A stretch of 64,000 nucleotides of DNA from Ruminococcus sp. (GCA_017403985.1 JAFRDE010000010.1:1-64000); one strand, 5' to 3'. Counted from the stretch's first letter, positions 16,789 through 26,705 are shown. Notes: generated by a model not told the origin, from the sequence alone. Made by a program: numbers and translations.

Positions 16789-18504
16789 TTATTGATAGTA
16801 CCTCGAATCATTCACCGCGTAAGGGATCTCGAGCCCTGCGAGATGCCGCTGTATATAGGTGACGTCCAGCAGGTCAAGATCGCCGCTTTCATTGATATCA
16901 CCGCGCTGAGCGGCGTTTTCATCGAGTGTGACGACAAGATGCGCCAGAACCCGCTGGATCAAGGTCGCGTCGACGACGCTGATCGAGCCGTCGCCGTCGG
17001 TGTCGCCGAGCTTATAGCTTTCTCTGACCTTGAAGTCGATGCTCCTCGTGTTGTTGAAGAAGTAGGCTTCCGCCACCTCGTGATCCGGGTTGAACGAGGC
17101 GGTGATGGTATAATCGCCGACGGGGAGCTTCGGCGTGATACTCTCCTTTCCGAAAGCCGAGCCGGAGGAGGGAGAGATCGTTGACGACGAATAATTGAAG
17201 GTTCTCGAGTATACCGTGTCGCCCTGCTCGTCCGTAACCGTAACGACCAAACGCAGCCTGCCGGTATAGGCTGTGTTCGCGACGTTCATCATATACGGCT
17301 GATAATAGATCGTCGTGTTCGGTGCGAAGGTCGTGATCGTATGATCTTTATCGTTCACATCGTCCGTCAGGATGAACGGATCGAGGATGATATCGGGGCT
17401 CGTCAGCGGATCCATTGTCGCGTCAATGGACGTTTCATGCGGGATATCGGCGCTGTAGGGCGCTATCGTGACCGCCTCGCTGATCAGCGCGGTCTGCCGG
17501 TCGGTGATATCGAACATCATGGTATCGATCCCCTCCTGTTCCACGGGCTCAAGCGCGTACAGGCTCATGACGTCGTCCGCGTCGCGGCGGTCTTTGCCGC
17601 CCTGCACCCAGTATTGATCGGAATCGGAATCCGTGATAAACACGTTTTTGCAGAACTGCTTGGAGGTTTTCGGATAACGGATATCGGTCACAAAACCCCA
17701 GCAGGTGACCGCGTGAGCGCCTTCATACCCCTGATTGCCGTAGATATCAAGGCTCAGCGAAACACCGTAGCCGCTTTTCAATCTGTCATAAACGGTATCC
17801 ATGTGTTCCGTAATACCGTTATATACGTCAAAGGTCTCAACAACGTCGGAATAATTGTACTGCGGCAGATATCTGCCGGTACCCGCGGTGGGCTGTGCGC
17901 CGCCGGGAGCGGCTACGCCGTCGAGGAACCATCCGGTCGCGAACTCGACATTTCCGCCGTTGTCGTCGAACGCGCTGATAAACGCCTCAAACACATCGTC
18001 GGCAGATGCAAAGCCCGCCTGTGCCGCCCAGCCGGTATAGGTCAAAAGGTTGGAGGTCGAAGCCGCCCAGCACAGGTTTTCATCGCCGTCATCCGCCCAT
18101 GTCTTTTCCGCGTCGATAAAGCCGAGGTTTTTAAAATCAAAGTCCCCGCCCTCGGTATATGCGTTGATGATCATCTGACGGATCTCTTCGGTATTGTCCT
18201 GCGTCAGACCGGTCAGATATACCTGATAGTTCGTCTCGGGCAGCATGAACTCAGCCGTATAGTAGCCGTTCGATCTGTCGCTCAGCGCCGCCGTCAGACC
18301 GGGCTTGTACACATGAGCGACCTCGAGCACGGGCTCGCCGCCGTCGGTCAGCGTATAGCTGTCGCCGACAGCCGCCGCGTCCGCGTCCGCGATGTCGATC
18401 GCATCCGCGCTGTCCGCTGCGGGAGCGCTTTGTGCAAAGACAGTCGTCGTACTCAGCATACAGATCGCCAATAAAATGCAAATGACGGTCAAGATTCTTT
18501 TCAT
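16789..18504 (-). CDS. Secreted IdeS-like cysteine protease with C-terminal type I dockerin
   Basis: 571 residues. A signal peptide (residues about 1-25) precedes a papain-like region resembling IdeS/Mac proteases: NLCWAASTSNLLTY (Cys about 145), GAHAVTCWGF (His about 265) and ITDSDSD (Asp about 292-294). A beta-sandwich spacer (about 330-500) follows, then a dockerin with two calcium-binding segments, LGDTDGDGSISVVDATLIQR and GDINESGDLDLLDVTYIQRH. The dockerin should dock the protein to a cohesin scaffold on the cell surface. AGGTGA 5 nt upstream supports the start at 18504. True substrate (immunoglobulin or not) cannot be told. No scaffold gene is in the window. Confidence 0.85.
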   Translation of the reverse strand: MKRILTVICILLAICMLSTTTVFAQSAPAADSADAIDIADADAAAVGDSYTLTDGGEPVLEVAHVYKPGLTAALSDRSNGYYTAEFMLPETNYQVYLTGLTQDNTEEIRQMIINAYTEGGDFDFKNLGFIDAEKTWADDGDENLCWAASTSNLLTYTGWAAQAGFASADDVFEAFISAFDDNGGNVEFATGWFLDGVAAPGGAQPTAGTGRYLPQYNYSDVVETFDVYNGITEHMDTVYDRLKSGYGVSLSLDIYGNQGYEGAHAVTCWGFVTDIRYPKTSKQFCKNVFITDSDSDQYWVQGGKDRRDADDVMSLYALEPVEQEGIDTMMFDITDRQTALISEAVTIAPYSADIPHETSIDATMDPLTSPDIILDPFILTDDVNDKDHTITTFAPNTTIYYQPYMMNVANTAYTGRLRLVVTVTDEQGDTVYSRTFNYSSSTISPSSGSAFGKESITPKLPVGDYTITASFNPDHEVAEAYFFNNTRSIDFKVRESYKLGDTDGDGSISVVDATLIQRVLAHLVVTLDENAAQRGDINESGDLDLLDVTYIQRHLAGLEIPYAVNDSRYYQ

Positions 18505-18578
18505 GGATATCACCTGATATTCGGAAATTTGCAGCGGGACGCCGAAAAGGCGCCCCGCGATTCATCAAAAGAGATATA

Positions 18579-20012
18579 TTAAACGATGCGGATATTCAGT
18601 GTATCGGTACCGGAGGTCGGGACCGTCTTGTTGGAGCTGATGATCACGACGGTGTCGCCCTTTTCGACGATGCCGGTAGCCAGCGCCTTATCGACCGCCT
18701 GCAGGGTGATCTCGTCGGAGGTCTTCTTCTCCTTGCCGAGCACGGGTACCACGCCCCAGCTCAGACACAGCTTACAGCATACCTGCTCGCTTGTCACGAC
18801 CGCGATGATCGGACACGCCGGACGGCAGCGCGCCATCGCTCTTGCCACTGCGCCGGTCTTGCTCTCGGCGATGATCGCCTTCGCGCCGATGTTCTCGGCG
18901 ACGGTCTTTGCCGCCTCACAAATATTCTCGCGGAACGCGGTCAGATCCGTCTGGGTCGCGGAAGCGCCGCGCAGGAGCATCAGGTCCTCGTGCTTTTCCG
19001 CCTCGGTGCAGATATCGTTCAGCGCCGCGACGGACTCTACCGGATACATGCCCGCCGCGCTCTCGCCGGAGAGCATCACCGCCGATGTGCCGTCGTATAC
19101 GGCGTTGGCGACGTCGGAGATCTCCGCACGGGTCGGGCGGATGTTGGTGGTCATGCTGTCGAGCATCTGGGTAGCGGTAATGACGTATTTACCTGCCAGC
19201 ACGCACTTGCGGATGATCATCTTCTGGATCTCGGGCAGCTTGATGAACGGGATCTCCACGCCCATGTCGCCGCGGGCGACCATCACGCCGTTAGAAACCT
19301 CGATGATGCGGTCGATATCGTCCACACCGCTCTGGTTCTCGATCTTAGAGATGATCTCGACGTCCTCATAGCCGAGGCTGTCGATATAGTCGCGCAGCTT
19401 GATAACGTCGTCCGCCGAACGGACGAAGGAAGCCGCGATCACGTTCACGCCCATCTTCAGACCGAACTCGATATCGGCGCGGTCCTTCTGGCTGATATAA
19501 GGCATATTGATGGTATAACCGGGGATATTGATGCTCTTGCGGTTAGAGAGCCTGCCGCCGGTGAGGACGCGGGTCACGATGCAGTCCGCTTCCACCGCCT
19601 CCACGCGGGCGGATATCTTGCCGTCGTCGAACAGGATCACCCTGCCGATGCTGGTATTATCGCGGCGGAAGGTGTCGATCAGCTTCGGATACGAGAGCGA
19701 AACGCCCTTTTCGTCTCCGCGACCCTCAGTAGAATACAGGCGGAATTCCTGACCTTCCTCCAGGGTGACAGCGCCGTTCTCAAAGACGCCGACGCGGATC
19801 TCGGGACCCTTGGTATCGAGCAGGAGCGCGACCGTCTGGCCGCTTTTGGCGATCGCCTTTTTGACGGTATTGAACCGCTTGGTCATCTCGTCGTATTCTC
19901 CGTGAGACATATTGAAGCGCGCGACGTTCATACCCGCGTCGATCATCTTCACCAAAGTGTCGATATTATCGCAGGCGGGTCCAATGGTACAGATAATCTT
20001 GGTCATTCTCAT
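18579..20012 (-). CDS. pyk: Pyruvate kinase
   Basis: 477 residues, close to the 470 of the short bacterial form without a C-terminal phosphotransfer-like extension. It makes pyruvate and ATP from phosphoenolpyruvate and ADP at the end of glycolysis. Features: KIICTIGPAC at the N-terminus, NMSHG, LLDTKGPEIR, the MVARGDMGVEIP active-site loop, and ATQMLDSM plus NAVYDGTSAVMLSGESAAG. The start at 20012 has GGGGG 7 nt upstream; an in-frame ATG at 20030 is less well placed. Probably monocistronic. Confidence 0.97.
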   Translation of the reverse strand: MRMTKIICTIGPACDNIDTLVKMIDAGMNVARFNMSHGEYDEMTKRFNTVKKAIAKSGQTVALLLDTKGPEIRVGVFENGAVTLEEGQEFRLYSTEGRGDEKGVSLSYPKLIDTFRRDNTSIGRVILFDDGKISARVEAVEADCIVTRVLTGGRLSNRKSINIPGYTINMPYISQKDRADIEFGLKMGVNVIAASFVRSADDVIKLRDYIDSLGYEDVEIISKIENQSGVDDIDRIIEVSNGVMVARGDMGVEIPFIKLPEIQKMIIRKCVLAGKYVITATQMLDSMTTNIRPTRAEISDVANAVYDGTSAVMLSGESAAGMYPVESVAALNDICTEAEKHEDLMLLRGASATQTDLTAFRENICEAAKTVAENIGAKAIIAESKTGAVARAMARCRPACPIIAVVTSEQVCCKLCLSWGVVPVLGKEKKTSDEITLQAVDKALATGIVEKGDTVVIISSNKTVPTSGTDTLNIRIV

Positions 20013-20127
20013 GATAAAACCCCCAGTCATGTTGATAATTGTTATTGATTATTACTATAATACCAGTAATTTTGGGGGAAGTAAAGAGATTTTTCAATAT
20101 TTATCAGACTTTTTCGGCTGTATCGGT

Positions 20128-20159
20128 CAAAAAGAAACGGGATCGCTTCCGCGATCCCG
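20128..20159 (-). terminator. Terminator after the 20175 lipoprotein gene
   Basis: Perfect stem CGGGATCGC/GCGATCCCG, GGAA loop and minus-strand TTTCTTTTT tail. Confidence 0.88.
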
Positions 20160-20174
20160 AACATTCCTTTTTGT

Positions 20175-20939
20175 TTATTCCGCTGCGATCGAGTAGACCC
20201 AGTGACCGCCGCCGACCGCGGCATAGACGTCCACCATCGCCATCAGCTTGCCGGAGCCGTCCAGATACATTTTCGCCGCTTTGATATTGGCGCTGTCGAG
20301 GGTCTTGCTGCGCTCGCCGTCGTTGCCGGGCATCGAACCGAACTTTGCGTCATATTCGGCGGTCAGGTTCTCTGTCAGCTTGCTCAGCGCGGTATTATAA
20401 TCGCGTCCGGTCGCGGAGCAAAGGGTGGAGCTGTTGAGCTCGTTGCCGTTCGTAACGTTGAAGGTATAGCACAGACCGTAGCTGTTGCCGCCGTCAAACT
20501 TTCCGGTAACGATCACGCTGAGATAAGCGTCGTTCAGATACGCCTCATAGTCCAGCGCGACCACGGGAGAATAGTCGTCATATTCCCTGACGTCGTCGCC
20601 GAAACGCCCCATGATCTCGTCGTTGGCGGCGCGGGCGTCATCGCTGTCCAGCAGGATCTCGGGGATCTGATAGGTCCTGGTGTCGCCGTCTTCAAAGGTG
20701 AAGGACGCTTTCTTCGCGGTCTTGACATAGTTGTCAAGCGTGCCGATAGGCACCTCAGTCGCCGGTGCGGCGGTAGGCGCGGCGGTCGCTGCGGGAGCCT
20801 CGGTCACGGCAGACGCGGTAGGCGTCGTATTCACCTGCTCGGTCGGACGCTGTTGGGAAAAACGGGGGAAAATACTGCAGGCGCTCAGCGCGGAAGCAGC
20901 TAAAATGCAGACCAGCAGTAAAGCAAGTAATCTTTTCAT
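20175..20939 (-). CDS. Lipoprotein of unknown function
   Basis: 254 residues. Signal and lipobox (LSAC, Cys about 21), a low-complexity Thr/Ala/Pro linker (about 36-65), then one globular domain with motifs AYLNDAYLSVIVTGKFDGG, GRDYNTALSKLTENL and KAAKMYLDGSGKLMAMVDVY. It resembles secreted DUF3298/DUF4163-type or similar domains only loosely and I do not assign a family. AGGAG with 7-nt spacing selects the ATG at 20939 over one two codons upstream. The 250 bases upstream contain no gene. Confidence 0.75.
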   Translation of the reverse strand: MKRLLALLLVCILAASALSACSIFPRFSQQRPTEQVNTTPTASAVTEAPAATAAPTAAPATEVPIGTLDNYVKTAKKASFTFEDGDTRTYQIPEILLDSDDARAANDEIMGRFGDDVREYDDYSPVVALDYEAYLNDAYLSVIVTGKFDGGNSYGLCYTFNVTNGNELNSSTLCSATGRDYNTALSKLTENLTAEYDAKFGSMPGNDGERSKTLDSANIKAAKMYLDGSGKLMAMVDVYAAVGGGHWVYSIAAE

Positions 20940-21192
20940 TTTCATTCTCCTAAATGTATTTGATTTCTGTATCGGTTGACATTCATATGATAATACATTA
21001 TCGCCGAAATAGCAAGACTCATAGAAAAAATGTACAGTTTTTTCGTCTGATCGGCGATGATTCATGTCAATGTATTTTCCCGTCATCTGTTGCATTTGTT
21101 TGAAAAGATGGTAAAATAGTTTGGGTATGTCCATTTTTCGACAAATGCAGACATAATGCCATAATTACGTACAACCAATATATGAGGACGAT

Positions 21193-24153
21193 ATGAGAAT
21201 AAACGATCCGAAACACAGAACAGAGGACAGGCTTCTGCTGGGTATCGACATCGGCTCCACCACCGCGAAGATCGCGCTGATCGACGACGGCGAGCTGATC
21301 TACAGCCGCTATGAGCGCCACTTCTCTCAGGTACGCCAAAAAACGCTCGAGATGATCGAGGCGATCAAGGACCTGCTGGTCGACCGCAGCTTTACGGTAG
21401 CGGTCTCCGGCTCCGCGGGTCTGGGTATGGCGACTGCCGCGCGCCTTTCCTTCGTGCAGGAGGTCTACTCCACCGCCGAATGTGTGCGCTGTTTAGAGCC
21501 CGATACCGACGCAGTCATCGAGCTCGGCGGCGAGGACGCGAAGATCATCTTCTTCACCGGCGGTCTCGACGAGCGCATGAACGGCTCTTGCGCGGGCGGT
21601 ACCGGCGCCTTCATCGACCAGATGGCGACTCTCCTGAACCTGAGCAACACCGAAATGGATGAGCTCAGCCTCACCCATCAGCAGCTTTATCCCATCGCCT
21701 CGCGCTGCGGCGTATTCGCGAAAACGGATATCCAGCCGCTGATCAATCAGGGCGCGACCAAAGCCGATATCGCCGCCTCTATCTATCAGGCGGTCGTCAA
21801 CCAGACGGTCGGCGGTCTGGCGCAGGGACGTAAGATCGAAGGCAAGGTGATGTTCCTCGGCGGTCCCCTCTACTACTGCAAGGGACTCAGGGAGCGCTTT
21901 GTCCATACCCTCAAGCTCAGCGAAGAGAACGCGATCTTCCCCGAATACGCGCTGTTTGCCGTCGCGATCGGCGCGGCTCTGTACTCCGAGGACGGCGAGC
22001 TGATGGGCTACGAGGAGCTGGTCAAGCGCCTCAAAAACAGCATGAAACATAAGGAGAGGGTCTCTACCCTTCCTCCCCTCTTCAAGGATAAAAACGAATA
22101 TCAGGCGTTCATCAAACGCCATACGCAGAACAGCGTCAACACCGAATACGCGGGCTCCTACAAGGGCGGCGTTTACATCGGCATCGACTGCGGCTCCACC
22201 ACCACCAAATTAGCGGTCATCACCGAGGACTGCGACATTATCTACACCTACTACAGCTCCAACAAGGGCAACCCTGTCTCTATCGTGCGCGAGCAGCTCA
22301 CGAGGATCTATGACGAGTTCGGCGAACAGCTGACCGTCAAGGGCTGCGCCGTCACCGGTTACGGCGAGGAGCTGATCAAAAAAGCCTTCCACATCGACTT
22401 CGGTCTGGTGGAGACCATGGCGCACTACACCGCCGCCAAGTACTTTGACAGGGACGTCGACTTCATCCTCGATATCGGCGGTCAGGATATCAAGTGCTTC
22501 AAGATCCGCAACAACTCTATCGACAGCATCATGCTCAACGAAGCCTGCTCCTCCGGCTGCGGCTCGTTTATCGAGACCTTCGCGAAGTCGATGGGCTATA
22601 CCGTCGAGGAATTCGCCCGTCAGGGACTCTTCTCCATGGCGCCGGTCGACCTCGGCACCCGCTGTACGGTGTTCATGAACTCCTCCGTCAAGCAGGCGCA
22701 GAAGGACGGCGCTTCCGTACAGGATATCTCGGCGGGACTGTCGCTGTCGGTCGTCAAGAACGCGATCTATAAGGTCATCCGCGCCACCACTCCCGACGAA
22801 CTCGGTCAGCGGATCGTCGTACAGGGCGGCACCTTCATGAACGACGCGGTACTGCGCTGCTTTGAAAAAGAGATCGGACGCAACGTCACCCGTCCCAATA
22901 TCGCGGGACTGATGGGCGCGTTCGGCGCGGCGCTGTACGCAAAGGAGCATTGTCCCAAGCAATCGGCGATTCTCAACGCCGACGAGGTGAAGAACCTCAG
23001 GCACGAAAGCCGATCCTCCGTCTGCAAGGGCTGCACCAACAACTGCCGCCTGACGATCAACATCTTCAACGACAAGGAGCGCCTGATCTCGGGCAACCAG
23101 TGCGAAAAGGGCGCGGGCATCAAACTCAGCGACGACGAAAAGCTCCCGAACCTCTATGAATTCAAGCGCAGGCTAATCGAGAACTATGAACCGAAAAAGG
23201 GCGGCAAGAAAATCGGTCTTCCTCTTGCGCTGGGCACCTATGAGCTCTATCCGCTCTGGCACACAATCTTCTCGAGCCTCGGCTTTGAGGTCGTCTGCTC
23301 GGGCTTTTCGACCCGCAAGCTGTATCAGAAAGGTCAGTTCTCCATCCCTTCCGACACGGTATGCTATCCCGCCAAGCTCATGCACGGTCACATCGAGACC
23401 CTGCTCGATCAGGGCGTCGACGCGATCTTTTACCCCTGCCTGACCTACAACATCAATGAGGACAAGGGCGACAACTTCTACAACTGTCCCGTCGTCGCCT
23501 ACTATTCCGAGCTGCTGCAGGGCAACATGGATTCGCTGCAGGCGACCAGGTTCCTCTGCCCCTACCTCAATATCAACAGCGAAAAAGAGCTCGCCCGCGG
23601 ACTGACGGCGGTACTGTCCAAGCATTTTGACGGCATCAAAAAGGCAGACGTCGTCCGCGCGGTCAAGGCGGGCGTCGCCGAATACAAAGCGCATATGCAG
23701 CGCGTCTATGACGAAGGCGCCCGCGCTGTCAGATTCGCACGCGAGAAGGGCAAGCGCATCATGATCCTCGCCGGCAGACCCTACCACATCGACCCCGAGA
23801 TCTGTCACGGCATCGACAAGCTGGCGACCTCCTTAGGCTTCGTCGTCGTCAGCGAGGACAGCGTGACCGCCGATATGCAGCCGCCCGTCTTAGGCGTGCT
23901 CAACCAGTGGACCTACCACAGCCGCCTGTACGCGGCGGCGCAGTACGCGTCGGAGCACGACGACACCCAGCTCGTACAGCTGGTATCCTTCGGCTGCGGC
24001 GTGGACGCGGTCACCACCGACGAGGTCCGCGCGATCCTCGAACGCAACAACAAGCTCTATACACAGATCAAAATAGACGAGATCACCAACCTCGGCGCCG
24101 TACGAATCAGGCTGCGCAGTCTGATCGGCGCGCTCGAAGAAAGGGGGCGGTAA
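21193..24153 (+). CDS. Double ASKHA ATPase activase of the 2-hydroxyacyl-CoA dehydratase type, with DUF2229 region
   Basis: 986 residues. Two consecutive BadF/BadG/HgdC-type ASKHA ATPase domains (GIDIGSTTAKIALI at 17-30, GIDCGSTTTKLAVI at about 327-340). Each carries the two cluster-binding cysteines seen in HgdC activators (NGSCAGGTG/IASRCGVF, and NEACSSGCG/LGTRCTVF). A Cys-rich segment (VCKGCTNNCRLTIN, NQCEKGAG) follows at about 610-640, then a DUF2229-like C-terminal half. Activators of this family use ATP to push one electron to an Fe-S partner. The next gene starts 1 base after the stop and is the likely partner. The physiological reaction is unknown; a double-cubane-type reductase pair is one option. 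Confidence 0.85.
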   Translation: MRINDPKHRTEDRLLLGIDIGSTTAKIALIDDGELIYSRYERHFSQVRQKTLEMIEAIKDLLVDRSFTVAVSGSAGLGMATAARLSFVQEVYSTAECVRCLEPDTDAVIELGGEDAKIIFFTGGLDERMNGSCAGGTGAFIDQMATLLNLSNTEMDELSLTHQQLYPIASRCGVFAKTDIQPLINQGATKADIAASIYQAVVNQTVGGLAQGRKIEGKVMFLGGPLYYCKGLRERFVHTLKLSEENAIFPEYALFAVAIGAALYSEDGELMGYEELVKRLKNSMKHKERVSTLPPLFKDKNEYQAFIKRHTQNSVNTEYAGSYKGGVYIGIDCGSTTTKLAVITEDCDIIYTYYSSNKGNPVSIVREQLTRIYDEFGEQLTVKGCAVTGYGEELIKKAFHIDFGLVETMAHYTAAKYFDRDVDFILDIGGQDIKCFKIRNNSIDSIMLNEACSSGCGSFIETFAKSMGYTVEEFARQGLFSMAPVDLGTRCTVFMNSSVKQAQKDGASVQDISAGLSLSVVKNAIYKVIRATTPDELGQRIVVQGGTFMNDAVLRCFEKEIGRNVTRPNIAGLMGAFGAALYAKEHCPKQSAILNADEVKNLRHESRSSVCKGCTNNCRLTINIFNDKERLISGNQCEKGAGIKLSDDEKLPNLYEFKRRLIENYEPKKGGKKIGLPLALGTYELYPLWHTIFSSLGFEVVCSGFSTRKLYQKGQFSIPSDTVCYPAKLMHGHIETLLDQGVDAIFYPCLTYNINEDKGDNFYNCPVVAYYSELLQGNMDSLQATRFLCPYLNINSEKELARGLTAVLSKHFDGIKKADVVRAVKAGVAEYKAHMQRVYDEGARAVRFAREKGKRIMILAGRPYHIDPEICHGIDKLATSLGFVVVSEDSVTADMQPPVLGVLNQWTYHSRLYAAAQYASEHDDTQLVQLVSFGCGVDAVTTDEVRAILERNNKLYTQIKIDEITNLGAVRIRLRSLIGALEERGR

Positions 24154-24154
24154 C

Positions 24155-25408
24155 ATGGCGGTTGCAAAAGCGGAATACATCAAATTCACCGAAGAGATGC
24201 GGCGCGAATACACCATCCTCGTCCCGACGATGCTGCCCATCCACTTCAAGCTGATCTCCAACGTCCTCGTGCGCTACGGCTACAAGGTCGACTTCCTCGA
24301 GGAGGTCGACGGCAACATCAAGGAATCGGGACTGCGCTACGTCCACAACGACACCTGCTATCCCGCCCTGCTGGTCATCGGACAGCTGATCAACGCGGTC
24401 GAATCCGGCCGTTATGATAAAGACAAGATCGCCCTGCTGATCACCCAGACAGGCGGCGGCTGCCGCGCCTCCAACTACATCTACCTGCTGCGAAAGGCGC
24501 TGAAAAAAGCGGGATACGGTCACATCCCCGTCATTTCGCTGAATTTCGGCGGTATGGAGGATCATCCCGGCTTCAAGCTCACCCTGCCGATGATCTACCG
24601 CATGCTGTACTGCGCCTTTTACGGCGACCTGATGATGCTGATGGCGAACCAGTGCCGTCCCTATGAAAAGAACAAAGGCGAGACCGACCGCACGGTCAAA
24701 AAGTGGGTCAACCGTCTGCTCGACGAGAGCGCTCACGCCTCCTCCATGCGCTACAAGCATGTCAAGGAGAATTACCGCCTGATCGCGGACGACTTCAATA
24801 GAATCCTCGGCGACACGCCGCGCGACAAGGTCAAGGTCGGCATCGTCGGCGAGATCTACGTCAAGTTCTCCCCCTTAGGCAACAACAACCTCGAACAGTT
24901 CCTGCTCAAAGAAGGCGTCGAGCCGGTCGTACCGGGCTTCATCGACTTCTGCCTCTACTGCGTATACAACGGGATCGTCGACTACGACCTCTACCGCATC
25001 CGTCCCTTCAAGGCGTTCGGCTCCAAGTTCCTGTACCGTTTTCTGCTGAAAAAGCAGCGCTATATCCGAAAAATGATGCAGGACTATTACCCGAACTTCA
25101 TGCCGATGGCTGACTTTGACGAGACGCAGAAGCGTGTCGAGGGCTACATCAATCAGGGTACGAAGATGGGCGAAGGATGGCTGCTGACCGCGGAGATGCT
25201 CGAGCTGGCAAGCGAGGGCGTGAACAACATCATCTGCACCCAGCCCTTCGGCTGCCTGCCCAACCATATCGCGGGCAAAGGCATGATGAAACCGATCAAG
25301 GAGCGCAACCCGGGCGTCAACATCGTCGCCATCGACTACGACCCCGGCGCCACCGCGATCAATCAGGAGAACCGCATCAAGCTGATGCTCTCTAACGCGA
25401 ATAATTAG
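24155..25408 (+). CDS. 2-hydroxyacyl-CoA dehydratase subunit D-like Fe-S protein
   Basis: 417 residues, HgdB/FldB-like family. Cysteines expected to hold an Fe-S cluster appear in HNDTCYPALLV, TQTGGGCRASNYIYL and CTQPFGCLPNHI. It is separated by one base from the activase gene, with AAGGGGG at the end of that gene as ribosome binding site, so the two are made together. In many Clostridia the two parts are fused into one very long protein; here they are split. There are no CoA-transferase or acyl-CoA genes around, which argues against a classical fermentation cluster. Start is secure. Confidence 0.85.
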   Translation: MAVAKAEYIKFTEEMRREYTILVPTMLPIHFKLISNVLVRYGYKVDFLEEVDGNIKESGLRYVHNDTCYPALLVIGQLINAVESGRYDKDKIALLITQTGGGCRASNYIYLLRKALKKAGYGHIPVISLNFGGMEDHPGFKLTLPMIYRMLYCAFYGDLMMLMANQCRPYEKNKGETDRTVKKWVNRLLDESAHASSMRYKHVKENYRLIADDFNRILGDTPRDKVKVGIVGEIYVKFSPLGNNNLEQFLLKEGVEPVVPGFIDFCLYCVYNGIVDYDLYRIRPFKAFGSKFLYRFLLKKQRYIRKMMQDYYPNFMPMADFDETQKRVEGYINQGTKMGEGWLLTAEMLELASEGVNNIICTQPFGCLPNHIAGKGMMKPIKERNPGVNIVAIDYDPGATAINQENRIKLMLSNANN

Positions 25409-25480
25409 GAATCAGAAATGAGGAATGAGGAATTAGTGTCCCGAAATTCCTAATTCCTAACTCCTCATTCTTAATTCAAC
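25405..25480. repeat. Facing heptamer arrays (family B, ACTCCTA subtype)
   Basis: Left: units AGGAATC AGAAATG AGGAATG AGGAATT; right: TTCCTAA TTCCTAA CTCCTCA TTCTTAA. The two halves are complementary, and the unit matches the array at 1-39. It begins at the stop codon of the preceding gene. Confidence 0.75.
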
Positions 25481-25510
25481 AATTCAACAATAGGAAGGTA
25501 GAAAAACAAC

Positions 25511-26533
25511 ATGTCTTGGTTTGTATTCACACTAATCTGTATGCTCGGATGGGGGCTTGCGGACCTCTTCTATAAAAAGAGCAACGTCGACGGCGACCGC
25601 TACTCTCACCTCAAGACCGCCGTATGGGTCGGTCTGATGATGGGCGTGTTCTCCCTGCTGTTCACCGTCCTCACACTGATTAAAAACGCGGGCGCCGATA
25701 TCCCCGACGCCGTTACCGCCGAGACCCTCTTTCAGCCAGGCGTCAGCCTCATTGACAGCGCGGTCAAATACCTGCCCGCGTCCTTAGGCTACATCATCTC
25801 GATGGTCATCGGCTACGCCGGCATGCGCTACCTCGAGGTCAGCATCGTTTCCCCGATCCAGAACGCCTCGGGCGCTTTATCGGCGATCGCGATGTTCATC
25901 TTCTTCTCCGTGACCGGCGCGATCGGCAGCTTCTGGGAAGAATTCACCGTGCTGCAGGTCGTCGGAACGGTCTTCATCGTCGCGGGCGTTATCGCTCTCG
26001 GTATCGTCGAGCAAAAGCTCGCGAAAGCCGAAGGCGCGCTCGACCTCCCGAAGGAGGAGCGCAAATACCGCTACGGCGCGCTGGCGCTGCTGTTCCCGAT
26101 TTTATACTGTGTATTTGACACGATCGGCACTGCCGCCGACGGCATCATCCTCAACGAAGAAACCGGTTTGGGGCTGGGCGAGATCGACGTGCTGATCCTC
26201 TACGGTCTGACCTTCTTCCTCGCGGGCATCGTCTGCTGGATCTTCCTGCTCATCAGGGAAAAGAAAGCCTACAACCCCTTCGCGAAGCCGGAATGGAAGA
26301 CCCGCTTCCCTGCGGCGCTGTTCGAGCAGTTCGGACAGATCTTCTACGTCTACGCGCTGGCGGAAAACCCCGTCGTCGCCGCGCCGATGGTCGCGTCCTA
26401 CTGCATCGTGTCCGCAATCCTCTCCCGCATCTTCCTCAAGGAAAAGCTCAAGGCGAGCCAGTACGCCTGCATCATCGCCGTTATCGCCGGTATCGTCATG
26501 ATGGGTATTGCCGACGGTCTCGCGGAAGCGTAA
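25511..26533 (+). CDS. EamA/DMT-superfamily transporter
   Basis: 340 residues with about ten hydrophobic helices arranged as two EamA halves (FTLICMLGWGLADLFYKKS at the start; AAPMVASYCIVSAILSRIFL then IIAVIAGIVMMGIADGL at the end). The VSPIQNASGALSAIAMFIFF segment is typical of drug/metabolite transporters. A cytoplasmic loop of about 30 charged residues lies in the middle. Exported or imported solute cannot be told. GGAAGG upstream supports the ATG; a terminator follows 30 bases after the stop, so it is a single-gene unit. Confidence 0.85.
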   Translation: MSWFVFTLICMLGWGLADLFYKKSNVDGDRYSHLKTAVWVGLMMGVFSLLFTVLTLIKNAGADIPDAVTAETLFQPGVSLIDSAVKYLPASLGYIISMVIGYAGMRYLEVSIVSPIQNASGALSAIAMFIFFSVTGAIGSFWEEFTVLQVVGTVFIVAGVIALGIVEQKLAKAEGALDLPKEERKYRYGALALLFPILYCVFDTIGTAADGIILNEETGLGLGEIDVLILYGLTFFLAGIVCWIFLLIREKKAYNPFAKPEWKTRFPAALFEQFGQIFYVYALAENPVVAAPMVASYCIVSAILSRIFLKEKLKASQYACIIAVIAGIVMMGIADGLAEA

Positions 26534-26562
26534 ATTCTCATACATTTCTGTACAGAAACAGT

Positions 26563-26597
26563 TAACCCCCGATTCACTCGAATCGGGGGTTAGTTTA
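26563..26597 (+). terminator. Terminator after the EamA transporter
   Basis: Perfect 12-bp stem AACCCCCGATTC/GAATCGGGGGTT with an ACTCG loop. Confidence 0.88.
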
Positions 26598-26640
26598 TCT
26601 GTTTGCTATTCCACAAAGGGGATATGCGCCTTTGTGTCAT

Positions 26641-26700
26641 TTGTAGGGGAGGGGCTTGCTCCTCCCGCATCGCGTCAGCGACATCGCCGTAAGGCGATCC
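26641..26700. repeat. Partial family C-like element
   Basis: GTAGGGGAGGGGCTTGCTCC and a GCGTCAGCGACATCGCCGTA segment resemble one end of the family C elements; it ends 6 bases from the era stop codon. Confidence 0.5.
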
Positions 26701-26705
26701 CATTC

